A stretch of DNA of 16,439 nucleotides from Candidatus Poribacteria bacterium. Lineage in GTDB: Bacteria; Poribacteria; DTPJ01; WJIO01. The position numbers and the translations under genes were made by a program. The DNA lies in NCBI GenBank assembly GCA_014730235.1, contig WJIO01000330.1, positions 1 to 16,439 on the forward strand, read 5' to 3'. The notes under the pieces are model-generated. The model did not search any database. It was not told the DNA's origin and worked only from the letters and a program-made list of their open reading frames with translations. Shown here in pieces: positions 1 to 6,867 of the stretch. Position 1 is the first letter of the stretch. Each line of letters begins with the position of its first letter.

Positions 1-1
1 A

Positions 2-154
2 AGTAAGTTTTTCTTTATTAACACACTAAACCCGGAAGAACCTAAAGTTTTTTACAACAGGCTGGGAACACACATTCAAGGTGCAACGGTAAACAGAGTC
101 GCAGAATCCATAAGGAATTGTGCTGTTAAATTGCTGTATCAGGTTTTACAGTGA
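2..154 (+). CDS. 3' end of an unidentified gene (partial)
   Basis: A frame open from the left edge ends at TGA 152-154, giving about 50 codons; the other two forward frames are closed early. The translated tail (…NPEEPKVFYNRLGTHI…, ending KLLYQVLQ) looks protein-like, with charged and hydrophobic residues mixed, but I do not recognise a family. The main support is context: the stop sits inside GTGA, so it overlaps the GTG start of the flippase gene by 4 nt, a classic coupled junction. This implies co-transcription with the polysaccharide cluster. The left 28-nt inverted-repeat copy (15-42) lies inside this frame. A 50-codon open frame can arise by chance, so confidence is moderate. Confidence 0.5.
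   Translation, partial: SKFFFINTLNPEEPKVFYNRLGTHIQGATVNRVAESIRNCAVKLLYQVLQ
15..42 (+). repeat. Left copy of 28-nt inverted repeat around flippase gene
   Basis: Positions 15-42 match the reverse complement of 1418-1445 at 27 of 28 bases; the only difference is C versus A at position 31. The match breaks down sharply on the flippase side of each arm. The copy lies inside the reading frame of the upstream partial gene. Confidence 0.85.
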
Positions 155-1434
155 CCATGTTCAAGCTCTTCAAAAACTATCTTTCCGTTCTGTTTGGTCG
201 TGGTATTGGTCAGGGATTTACCTTCTTGACCTTTTTATACTTAGCCCGTATGTTGGGCCCCACAAACTATGGTATCATCGGCTTCTTATCTTCATACACT
301 TCATTCTTTATGCTTTTTGCTGGTTTAGGGATCCCCTTTTATGGAACAAGGGAGCTGGCGTTAATAGATGATCCTGCCCGAAAAGCCCGATTCTCCGGTT
401 ACTGGATTCGTTTAAACCTGATTCTTGCCATTGCCGCATATCTTCTGTTTAATATATCCCTCTGGATTATGGGAGTAAGTCAAACTACAAGGCATTTCGG
501 CGCAGTATGGGGGTTGAGAATAATCATCTCCGGAGCATCATGCTACTGGATATTCCAGGCCCATGAGAAAATGAATATAATAGGTCTGCGGGATTTTTTT
601 AAAGGATTGCTTTTTCTTGTATCCGTCCTTCTATTGATTAAGAGTCCTAATCAGATTGTGGCTTCAGCATGGATTAATATATTATCAGTTACAGCCGGTG
701 AATTTATCCTGATTATACTTCTATTTGTTGGCTTTCTGAAATTTATCCCCAGTTTAAAAGCCCGTAATAAACAAAAAGATTTGGGATTTACTCGACCTGT
801 CCTGCGAATTGGTTTCACCCTTTTTATGGTTCAGATATATTACCGCGTGGACATCCTGATAATCCAGGCTTTTAGGGGCAGTCATCATGTTGGCCTTTAT
901 TCTGCTGTATACCAGGTGGTTTTTGTGTGTGAATCCGTGGCTGTGTTATATTTTTCTACTATACTTCCGCGCATTTCATCCCTATGGAAAAGAGACAAAT
1001 TTGAACTTGAAAAATTACTTGGTTTTTCTCTTTCAATATTTACTGTATTTGGAGTATTGATTGGTATACTGGGAACGCTTTTTTCCGGAAACATTATAAA
1101 ACTTGTGTATGGAAACAGCTATATTCCTGCACATAAAGCATTAATCATACTTTCATGGAGCATAGCATTAACTTATATTGCCCTAACACCAGCCTATTTT
1201 CTGCTGGGTACTCAATACCAGAAAGAGTGTTCCCATGCCACCACAATTGCAGCATTAACAAACCTTGTTCTTAATTTTCCATTGATCATCAAATATGGAA
1301 TAACCGGAGCGGCAATGTCCACATTGATTTCTAAACTTGTAGAGCTATCATATCTTTACATTAGAACCCGGGATAAGGTAAAATTAAGCTGGGGATTCCG
1401 CAAAATAAAAAAAGGGTGGTTCTTCCGGTTTTAG
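151..1434 (+). CDS. Wzx-like polysaccharide flippase
   Basis: A very hydrophobic protein of 427 aa with about a dozen predicted membrane segments, the usual size for the MOP-superfamily polysaccharide transporters (Polysacc_synt). These move undecaprenyl-linked repeat units across the inner membrane. The N-terminus carries the family's typical pattern: G-x-G-x-x-F near residues 20-24, then LARMLGPTNYG and a later glycine-rich G-x-P-x-x-G-T-R-E-L. The GTG start at 151 overlaps the previous stop as GTGA and has AGG at 141-143 upstream; ATG 157 is the alternative, shortening the protein by two residues. A glycosyltransferase, a polymerase-like and a second glycosyltransferase gene follow, the expected partners. 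The last codons and the stop lie inside the right inverted-repeat copy (1418-1445), so the protein's extreme C-terminus (WFFRF) is encoded by repeat DNA. Confidence 0.9.
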   Translation: MTMFKLFKNYLSVLFGRGIGQGFTFLTFLYLARMLGPTNYGIIGFLSSYTSFFMLFAGLGIPFYGTRELALIDDPARKARFSGYWIRLNLILAIAAYLLFNISLWIMGVSQTTRHFGAVWGLRIIISGASCYWIFQAHEKMNIIGLRDFFKGLLFLVSVLLLIKSPNQIVASAWINILSVTAGEFILIILLFVGFLKFIPSLKARNKQKDLGFTRPVLRIGFTLFMVQIYYRVDILIIQAFRGSHHVGLYSAVYQVVFVCESVAVLYFSTILPRISSLWKRDKFELEKLLGFSLSIFTVFGVLIGILGTLFSGNIIKLVYGNSYIPAHKALIILSWSIALTYIALTPAYFLLGTQYQKECSHATTIAALTNLVLNFPLIIKYGITGAAMSTLISKLVELSYLYIRTRDKVKLSWGFRKIKKGWFFRF

Positions 1435-1445
1435 TGTGTTAATAA
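1418..1445 (-). repeat. Right copy of 28-nt inverted repeat
   Basis: Reverse-complement partner of 15-42 (27 of 28 identical). It covers the last codons and the TAG stop of the flippase gene and runs 11 nt past it. The two arms enclose about 1.4 kb: the tail of the preceding gene plus the whole flippase gene. Confidence 0.85.
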
Positions 1446-1465
1446 TTTGAAAATTCCCTCAGCCT

Positions 1466-1535
1466 GTCATTCCTGCGAAAGCAGAAATCTAGGAAATCCG
1501 CATAAAGACTGGATTCCTGCTTTCGCAGGAATGAC
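1466..1535. repeat. 70-bp MITE-like palindromic intergenic repeat
   Basis: Left arm 1466-1492 (gtcattcctgcgaaagcag…) and right arm 1509-1535 are reverse complements at 25 of 27 positions, with a 16-nt centre. Each arm is itself nearly palindromic (attcctgc-gaa-gcaggaat type). Read through on the minus strand it gives the well-known spurious peptide VIPAKAGIQ, a hallmark of a dispersed palindromic repeat common in proteobacterial and candidate-phylum genomes, similar in style to neisserial dRS3/NEMIS ends. It could fold into a long hairpin in the transcript between the flippase and GT2 genes, and might act as an attenuator or RNase site. The repeat identity is by recognition; its function is inference. 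Confidence 0.85.
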
Positions 1536-1561
1536 CAAAAGATGAGATTTTTTCTTATTTC

Positions 1562-1587
1562 CATACTCAAGTCGGAAGAACCAAAAG
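1562..1587 (+). repeat. Degenerate third copy of the flippase-flanking repeat
   Basis: Aligned without gaps to positions 20-45 of the left copy and its flank, 21 of 26 bases match, including an unbroken CGGAAGAACC core. It has the same orientation as the left copy and lies just before the GT2 start at 1597, where AAAAGG also serves as a weak Shine-Dalgarno. Confidence 0.5.
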
Positions 1588-1596
1588 GCTTTAATC

Positions 1597-2520
1597 ATGA
1601 AAAACAACAAAACAACAAGTAATTGTCCTCTGGTAACAGTTAATATATTGACCTGGAATAGAAAAGCCGATCTGGAAAAGTTATTAAACATTCTGTGGAA
1701 ACAATCTTACCATAATCTTGAGATAATCGTTGTGGATAACGCATCCGAAGATGGAACAGCACAGATGATAGAACAGTGTTTCCCCGAAGTAAGATTATTT
1801 AAACTGTCGCAGAATATAGGAATTCAGGGCTGGAACGTGGGTTTTGAAAAAGCAAAAGGTGACTATGTATTAACGTTGGATGACGATTGCTTTCCTGAAG
1901 CTGATTCCATACGGAAAATGGTGGGTAGATTCCAGCATCAACCAGAGACGGGTATTATAGCCTTCAGGATTCTGGATAGAGATACAGGCGAAAACTGGAA
2001 CTCCATGTATACACCGGCTGCGGATGCAGAAATAGAATGGTTCACTTTCGCTGGATGCGCTGTGGGTTTCAGGACTCATCTAATAAAGCAGGTGCTTTTT
2101 CCCAACATATTCCTTTATGAACACGAACTGGAACCTAGCATACGAATTTTGGACATGGGTTACAGAATAAAGCTTTGTCCTGATATTAAGGCCTATCACA
2201 AAATGCCTGAAATCTCAAGACAAAGCTGGAAAAGCGCGTATTACAGCACACGAAACGATCTGATCTTCGCATGGAAATGTCTGCCTTTTATTACATGCCT
2301 GAAGTTATCTTTAGGTATAATCATCCTGCATGGATGCATAGCAATAAAGCACCGCAGATTATCAGCTTATATCAGAGCCCTGTTCTATGCGGCAAAAATG
2401 CTACCTCAGACTATCAGTGAAAGGGAAGTCGTTGGTGAAAGCGCAGTTAAAAGCTTTAAACCCTTTATACAATCAAAAAAGCTCTTTACCGGGATAAGAA
2501 AACGTGTCAGAACAGGTTAA
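1597..2520 (+). CDS. GT2 family glycosyltransferase
   Basis: A protein of 307 aa with a GT-A fold domain of family GT2, predicted to add a sugar from a nucleotide-sugar to the lipid-linked repeat unit on the cytoplasmic face. The N-terminal strand VTVNILTWNR (13-22) and the VDNAS motif (46-50) bind the nucleotide. The metal-binding acidic motif is a DDD triplet at 95-97 within TLDDDCFP. A W-F-x-F-A-G-C-A-V-G segment follows, and H/E residues near LYEHELE suit the acceptor/base region of rhamnosyl- or galactosyl-transferase-like members. A hydrophobic stretch near residues 228-248 may hold it to the membrane. The start ATG follows a 162-nt gap full of repeats. The 3' end overlaps the next gene by 17 nt. 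Sugar and linkage cannot be read from sequence. Confidence 0.9.
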   Translation: MKNNKTTSNCPLVTVNILTWNRKADLEKLLNILWKQSYHNLEIIVVDNASEDGTAQMIEQCFPEVRLFKLSQNIGIQGWNVGFEKAKGDYVLTLDDDCFPEADSIRKMVGRFQHQPETGIIAFRILDRDTGENWNSMYTPAADAEIEWFTFAGCAVGFRTHLIKQVLFPNIFLYEHELEPSIRILDMGYRIKLCPDIKAYHKMPEISRQSWKSAYYSTRNDLIFAWKCLPFITCLKLSLGIIILHGCIAIKHRRLSAYIRALFYAAKMLPQTISEREVVGESAVKSFKPFIQSKKLFTGIRKRVRTG

Positions 2521-3814
2521 AGAACACAATTCAAAAATCAGGTTAATACCATATATAATCTTTTCCGTAAGTTTTCTGGGATGGGAAATCATAAAGCGCA
2601 CACCCGTCTTTATAAGTGCCACCATATCTCAACAAGCCCTCAGAATATACGGACTTTTCTCCGGCATTATTCTATTGATATTCACAGCTTTTTTATTTGG
2701 TCGTTTTTGCCTTAAAGGAAAGCACATCTTCCGTTTTTATCCCTTTGATAAATACATAATCATCCTGCTTTTGCTGGACTTTACAGCTTTAATGGTGGGA
2801 TTAATCCGCCGCAATGATATGATATTTTTGATAGGAGACACCTACAAGTTTCTGGTTATTCCCCTGGCTTATTTCTGCACAACTCAATCCCTGAAGTCAA
2901 AAGACGCTGTTAAGCTGTTTCTGTTTATAATAATATTGGAAACTGTTACCACTATGGGCAGCTTTGCCTATTACCTTTTAAGATTAGTATCAGGAAGCTA
3001 CCAGAGATCGCCCATCCATTCCATAAGCGTATTGGCCTTCGTGTTTTTCATGGTTTCCCTCACGTCAAAAAAGAGTATTTCTTATTTATTTTTAACGGTG
3101 GTAATAGGAATTACGGCTTTATTGTCAGGAGCAAGAACTCTATGGATTCAGTTGCTGCTATGTCCGTTGGTTATATTCCTGGTGATGCGTAAAATCGTAA
3201 TTGTAAAAGTGCTATTCAGGCAGGCTTTTGTAGTCATGCTTATAACAGCATTGATTTCCCTGGCATACGGTCATATTCTCAAAGATATAGCTGGTGAAGT
3301 GACTTATCGCATTACAAAGACCATGAATCTGTTAGAAACAGATCAGTCAATCAATCCGACAATTTCCAGCGACCGACGCGTGGTGGAGGTAAAGGCATCT
3401 CTGGGAACTATGTTTGATTCTCCCAATATACTCAATGTGCTGTTAGGATTTGGAAACGGAGCTGAATTTTACGCTCCTTCAGCAGCTCTGGGAATGGGTT
3501 CTGCTCCCGGATATAAACATCATATCCATAACGGTTATGTCAGTTTACTTTTTAGAATGGGATTAATAGGTCTGCTTATCTTTCTTATATTCTCATTTTC
3601 CATTATTAATTCCATCAGCAAAAAAATATCTTCACCTGTCGCGCTTCACCCGTTAAGTTTTAACGTAGCAACCTCAATCCTGGTATATTTTATGTTAACC
3701 CTGATAGAATTCCTGACCATATATAACCTGATAGGTGAGATCAAATGGGGGATTTTACTGGGGATATTTCGTGTAATAGCAGATGGATCGATAAGCCATG
3801 AAAATAGCTATTAA
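2504..3814 (+). CDS. O-antigen polymerase/ligase-like membrane protein (Wzy/WaaL family)
   Basis: A 436-aa protein with about 10-12 membrane segments, predicted to polymerise repeat units or transfer finished glycan at the periplasmic face. Family hallmarks are the segment LLSGARTLW (207-214), carrying the conserved arginine of the Wzy_C/O-antigen ligase domain, then a large periplasmic loop (about 255-345) ending in HIHNGYVSLLFRMGLIG. The latter corresponds to the H-N-x-Y/F…G-L-x-G signature. The GTG start at 2504 lies inside the GT2 gene; no in-frame ATG sits nearby, so a coupled GTG start is the best choice. The 3' end overlaps the GT4 start by 17 nt. Polymerase and ligase cannot be separated by sequence alone; position beside a flippase and two glycosyltransferases favours polymerase. 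Confidence 0.85.
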   Translation: MSEQVKEHNSKIRLIPYIIFSVSFLGWEIIKRTPVFISATISQQALRIYGLFSGIILLIFTAFLFGRFCLKGKHIFRFYPFDKYIIILLLLDFTALMVGLIRRNDMIFLIGDTYKFLVIPLAYFCTTQSLKSKDAVKLFLFIIILETVTTMGSFAYYLLRLVSGSYQRSPIHSISVLAFVFFMVSLTSKKSISYLFLTVVIGITALLSGARTLWIQLLLCPLVIFLVMRKIVIVKVLFRQAFVVMLITALISLAYGHILKDIAGEVTYRITKTMNLLETDQSINPTISSDRRVVEVKASLGTMFDSPNILNVLLGFGNGAEFYAPSAALGMGSAPGYKHHIHNGYVSLLFRMGLIGLLIFLIFSFSIINSISKKISSPVALHPLSFNVATSILVYFMLTLIEFLTIYNLIGEIKWGILLGIFRVIADGSISHENSY

Positions 3815-4955
3815 CGCCCTGTCCGCAAGATTCGGCGGGGGATTATCATACATAAAGAATCTCCTGGAAAACCTGTCAAAAATTGATTCCACCAATGATT
3901 ACATAATATTCATGAATCCCGAAAATTGCGGAAAAATAAAACTGGAATCGCAAAATTTCAAAATCGTCGTTCCCAACTTCCCCGGTAAAGCTGTTATACG
4001 AAGGACATTGTGGGAACAAATCATACTCCCCGTTTTACTGAAGCGTTATGGCGTAGATATTCTGTTCTCGCCGGGATGTATATCTCCCCTGTTTATGCCG
4101 AAAAAATGCAGTCTTGTGGTAATGGCCCAGAACATGGCCCCTTTTTCCCCGGAACTGCTGGAATTGTATCCATTCAGTCTCAGAAAGCTGCGGTTTTGTA
4201 TTTTGAGGATACTCTATCCAGTGTTTGTCAGAAAAGCCGATATGTTTATCGCTATTTCGTGGGAAAACCTGGAAAAATTACCGCACCAACCAGAAAAATA
4301 CATGATTGTATATCATGGCAGAGATGAGTTATTCAGAGCAGTTAATAGGAAATTAGCCCGGAAGTTTCTGTTTTTGCATTATGAAATTGACAATAAATTC
4401 ATATTGTATGTGTCCAACATAGCCAAATACAAAAAACAGGTAGAAGTTATAGAAGCCTATAAAATGGCTCTGGACAGGGGCGATCTAGATTCAGTGGATC
4501 TGCTTCTGGCAGGAATAAAAATAGAGTCTGATTATTATCAGGAAGTTATGAATACAATCCATGAGTTAGAGCTTGAAAAACATGTCAGGTATTTAGGGCA
4601 GGTACCGCAGATGGATTTACCCTTTTTCTATTCGGCTGCATCTTTGTTTGTCTTTGCGTCTATATGTGAAAACTGTCCCAATATACTTATTGAAGCTCTG
4701 GCCTTTAATGCGCCTATATTATCATCAGACCGACCGCCAATGCCGGAGATATGCGGTAGTGCTGCATATTATTTCGATCCTGATGATCCCCGGGAGTTGG
4801 CAGATGCAATAAGACAAGGACTGAGGGATAAGAATCTACGGTATGGACTTTACCTTATGTCTCAGGACAATTCCCGGCAATTTTCATGGGAGATTACAGC
4901 AAAAGAGACTTTAGGAGCTTTTGAGGAAGTTTATAAAGATTTGGTGAATTCATAA
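3798..4955 (+). CDS. GT4 family glycosyltransferase
   Basis: A 385-aa GT-B fold protein of Glycos_transf_1/GT4 type. The N-terminal acceptor domain starts MKIAINALSARFGGGLSYI, with the glycine-rich loop at 12-16. The linker region has YHGRDELF (172-179). The donor domain begins with LYVSNIAKYKK (203-213). The E-x7-E motif is E291…E299 in ENCPNILIE, which binds the nucleotide-sugar. Length is normal for the family. It starts 17 nt before the stop of the polymerase-like gene, so it is the last gene of the cluster seen here. It likely adds another sugar to the repeat unit. Its 3' end overlaps the convergent acetyltransferase gene by 25 nt, with no terminator hairpin between them. Confidence 0.9.
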   Translation: MKIAINALSARFGGGLSYIKNLLENLSKIDSTNDYIIFMNPENCGKIKLESQNFKIVVPNFPGKAVIRRTLWEQIILPVLLKRYGVDILFSPGCISPLFMPKKCSLVVMAQNMAPFSPELLELYPFSLRKLRFCILRILYPVFVRKADMFIAISWENLEKLPHQPEKYMIVYHGRDELFRAVNRKLARKFLFLHYEIDNKFILYVSNIAKYKKQVEVIEAYKMALDRGDLDSVDLLLAGIKIESDYYQEVMNTIHELELEKHVRYLGQVPQMDLPFFYSAASLFVFASICENCPNILIEALAFNAPILSSDRPPMPEICGSAAYYFDPDDPRELADAIRQGLRDKNLRYGLYLMSQDNSRQFSWEITAKETLGAFEEVYKDLVNS

Positions 4956-5845
4956 GCCGTATCAGCCACTTTGTATCCATAATTGGTATAGAATAACCGG
5001 GCTCTGTAATTTATCATATTTGCGCTTATAATAGAATTTTTATATCCTATTCGCTTCATTTCCCATAGAGTTTTCTGCAATAAATACTTCCCCCAACCCT
5101 TGCGCCATTCCTGTTCAGCCACCCCAAGCCATTTGATGAAGAACCAATTTTGCGCTTCATCAGATTGGCTATGTTCACCTACAGAAAAAGATTTACATAT
5201 ACCTACCTCGTATTCACCCTTTACAGCCCTGACATTTAAACCCGGCAATGTTCCATTCCCCGGATTTTCCTCTATCAGAATTTCCACAGCCTTATTGGGA
5301 ATTTCCGGTTCTGTTATCTGATAATGTGGCCGTTCCATAAAAACCTCGCCGCCGGTTATTTCATAGCCGTTTATGAGAAAAAGCGGCGGTATATGTCCTG
5401 CACGATCAGATACAAGACCAAAACCAAGATGATAAAATTGATAATGGGTATCATGAGCGTAGCTGATCCTGAAAGCTTTTATTGTATCCATCCCCATTCC
5501 TTTAAGATATTCTTCTGACTTTTCCAGCAAAGCCTGCCCTGCGTTTCTACATCCTGACTTGTATGTTAAAAAACGAATAAGGCCTTCCTGATTTTCTGTT
5601 CCATTCTTCTGGAATTCCACAATCGCCGCATGGGAAAAACCTGTAATCTGTCCATTTTCATCACTTGTGAAAATCACTTCTGATTTTAATTCAGCTGATT
5701 CGTTCCGGGAAATAATGCCTGTTTTAAATTCTCCAGGGCTTAACGGATAGCAATGGGGAATATCAGCAACCTGCTGATTATAAATATCGGACAATTTACC
5801 AGCCTGATCCATACTCATTTCTGAAATTTTCAATTCACACCTCAC
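4931..5845 (-). CDS. Tandem-GNAT acetyltransferase-like protein
   Basis: A 304-aa protein with two GNAT-fold halves. The N-terminal half (about 5-160) has a weaker acetyl-CoA motif around CRNAGQALLEKSEEYL (99-114) and a YHLGFGLV element (138-145). The C-terminal half (about 200-304) is clearer: WLGVAEQEWRKGWGKYLLQ (239-257) supplies the R-x-x-G-x-G-like pyrophosphate loop, and NYRARLFYTNYGYKV (279-293) is the usual GNAT strand-turn-strand ending. Tandem GNATs often keep one active half. The GTG start at 5845 has an upstream AGG about 7 nt away; an internal ATG is 9 codons on. It is the last gene of a five-gene minus-strand operon, 16 nt after the DUF5591 gene. Substrate unknown: a protein, amine, antibiotic or modified nucleoside are all possible. 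Confidence 0.8.
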   Translation of the reverse strand: MRCELKISEMSMDQAGKLSDIYNQQVADIPHCYPLSPGEFKTGIISRNESAELKSEVIFTSDENGQITGFSHAAIVEFQKNGTENQEGLIRFLTYKSGCRNAGQALLEKSEEYLKGMGMDTIKAFRISYAHDTHYQFYHLGFGLVSDRAGHIPPLFLINGYEITGGEVFMERPHYQITEPEIPNKAVEILIEENPGNGTLPGLNVRAVKGEYEVGICKSFSVGEHSQSDEAQNWFFIKWLGVAEQEWRKGWGKYLLQKTLWEMKRIGYKNSIISANMINYRARLFYTNYGYKVADTAYEFTKSL

Positions 5846-5861
5846 TTTAACCTAAAAATTT

Positions 5862-6866
5862 TCAAGGCTTTCTCCTTTTTTGATTCTTCAGAGGTTTTCC
5901 AATGCCTTCATAGTATTTTACATCCATATCCTCCAGCCGTTTTTCGGCAGCCTTCTGCATATCTTCATCAAGCCAGCTAACGGTCTCCAGGTATAACTGT
6001 ATCCAGTATTTTTCCCAGTATTTTCGGGGCATGGATTTACCCATCCGTATAATCTGGGGGCCGTCTAACTTGGGCAGTATAGGGAAATCGTAGTCCTTTC
6101 CGCACCATTCCACAACCATTGCCTTTGCGTCTTTCATTACATCCGCGTATCGGCCTTCGGTGAAGGTGGTAATATGCTCATAGTTATGCCGGTGGGTTAT
6201 AATATACTGGGCTATGCGTTCCGATAGAATTGGTTTTATGTATTCATACTGGCTCTGGTTAAAATGTTTAACGCCGCCGCCCCGGACATTGGCCGGATAC
6301 ATATCCTCAAGCTCATAGGGAACAGGCCCCATCTTACTGGCCATAACTACTACGTGAACAGGACACTGGCGAAAATCCTTACTGGGGCTGGGATCGTAAC
6401 CTGTAGCAATCCTGATAGCCCTTCGCATAGAACCATGAGACGGCGAAGCCGAAAAAGGTCGTCTTACAGAACATTGCAGAAAAACCAGATATTTCTTATC
6501 CTCCGGCGGTTTGTATTCTTCAATTATATGTCGGTAAAATTCCAGGACAGGTTTGCTGTCGATGTTTAGCTTTCGTTCAGAGAGCTTTTCCCTTGTTCCA
6601 TAAGCTGAGCGGAGTTCTTTTTTCGTTTTACTTTCCCTCTTTTCAACTCTTTGCTCCCAACGCGTTCCCCAGCAGTATTGGGGTGATGGTTTTTCCGGTA
6701 TCAAATCACCTGTTACCACCAGGGAGTTATCCACCAGGTCTTGCAGCACAGGTTCTACCTCCTGCTTGCCAACCTGGATCTCTTTAAGAAGTTCGTCAAG
6801 GGTTATGGGATCACTTGATTGCAGCAGTGTGGATATTATCTTATAGCGCAATTCGCTGGAATTCAT
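5862..6866 (-). CDS. ArcS-core-like (DUF5591) protein with N-terminal winged helix
   Basis: From ATG 6866 this is 334 aa. The longer TTG start (6899) is unlikely: the ATG has a strong GGTGGAG site at 6872-6878, inside the ligase gene, and begins one base after the ligase stop. Residues 1-70 look like a winged helix (NSSELRYKIISTLLQ…LDELLKE…VEPVLQDLVDNSLV). The centre (about 125-240) resembles the core domain of archaeosine synthase ArcS: a CS-x2-RPF-x2-S-x2-H motif (QCSVRRPFSASPSH) matches the family's PCS…KPY..S..H signature, followed by VHVVVMASKMGPVPYELEDMYPA, the second conserved block. The tRNA-guanine-transglycosylase and PUA domains of full ArcS are absent. The C-terminus is basic (KNQKRRKP). 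In ArcS this core converts preQ0 in tRNA; here the substrate is unknown. The tight coupling with DNA ligase suggests a nucleic-acid role, which is inference. Confidence 0.72.
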   Translation of the reverse strand: MNSSELRYKIISTLLQSSDPITLDELLKEIQVGKQEVEPVLQDLVDNSLVVTGDLIPEKPSPQYCWGTRWEQRVEKRESKTKKELRSAYGTREKLSERKLNIDSKPVLEFYRHIIEEYKPPEDKKYLVFLQCSVRRPFSASPSHGSMRRAIRIATGYDPSPSKDFRQCPVHVVVMASKMGPVPYELEDMYPANVRGGGVKHFNQSQYEYIKPILSERIAQYIITHRHNYEHITTFTEGRYADVMKDAKAMVVEWCGKDYDFPILPKLDGPQIIRMGKSMPRKYWEKYWIQLYLETVSWLDEDMQKAAEKRLEDMDVKYYEGIGKPLKNQKRRKP

Positions 6867-6867
6867 C

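Noticed and set aside
120-371. 83-codon open frame overlapping the flippase start
   Set aside because: It is out of frame with the clear flippase sequence and shows only frame-shadow hydrophobicity.
1418-1587. Possible CRISPR array from the repeated motifs
   Set aside because: Copies are few, in mixed orientation and unevenly spaced, and there are no cas genes.
1467-1691. Minus-strand 74-codon open frame containing VIPAKAGIQ
   Set aside because: It translates the palindromic repeat and the antisense of the GT2 start; this peptide is a known artefact of such repeats.
5862-6866. Possible DNA 7-deazaguanine insertion (Dpd-type) system
   Set aside because: No transglycosylase (DpdA-like), helicase or preQ0 synthesis gene is present in the window, so only a loose link through the ArcS-like core can be claimed.
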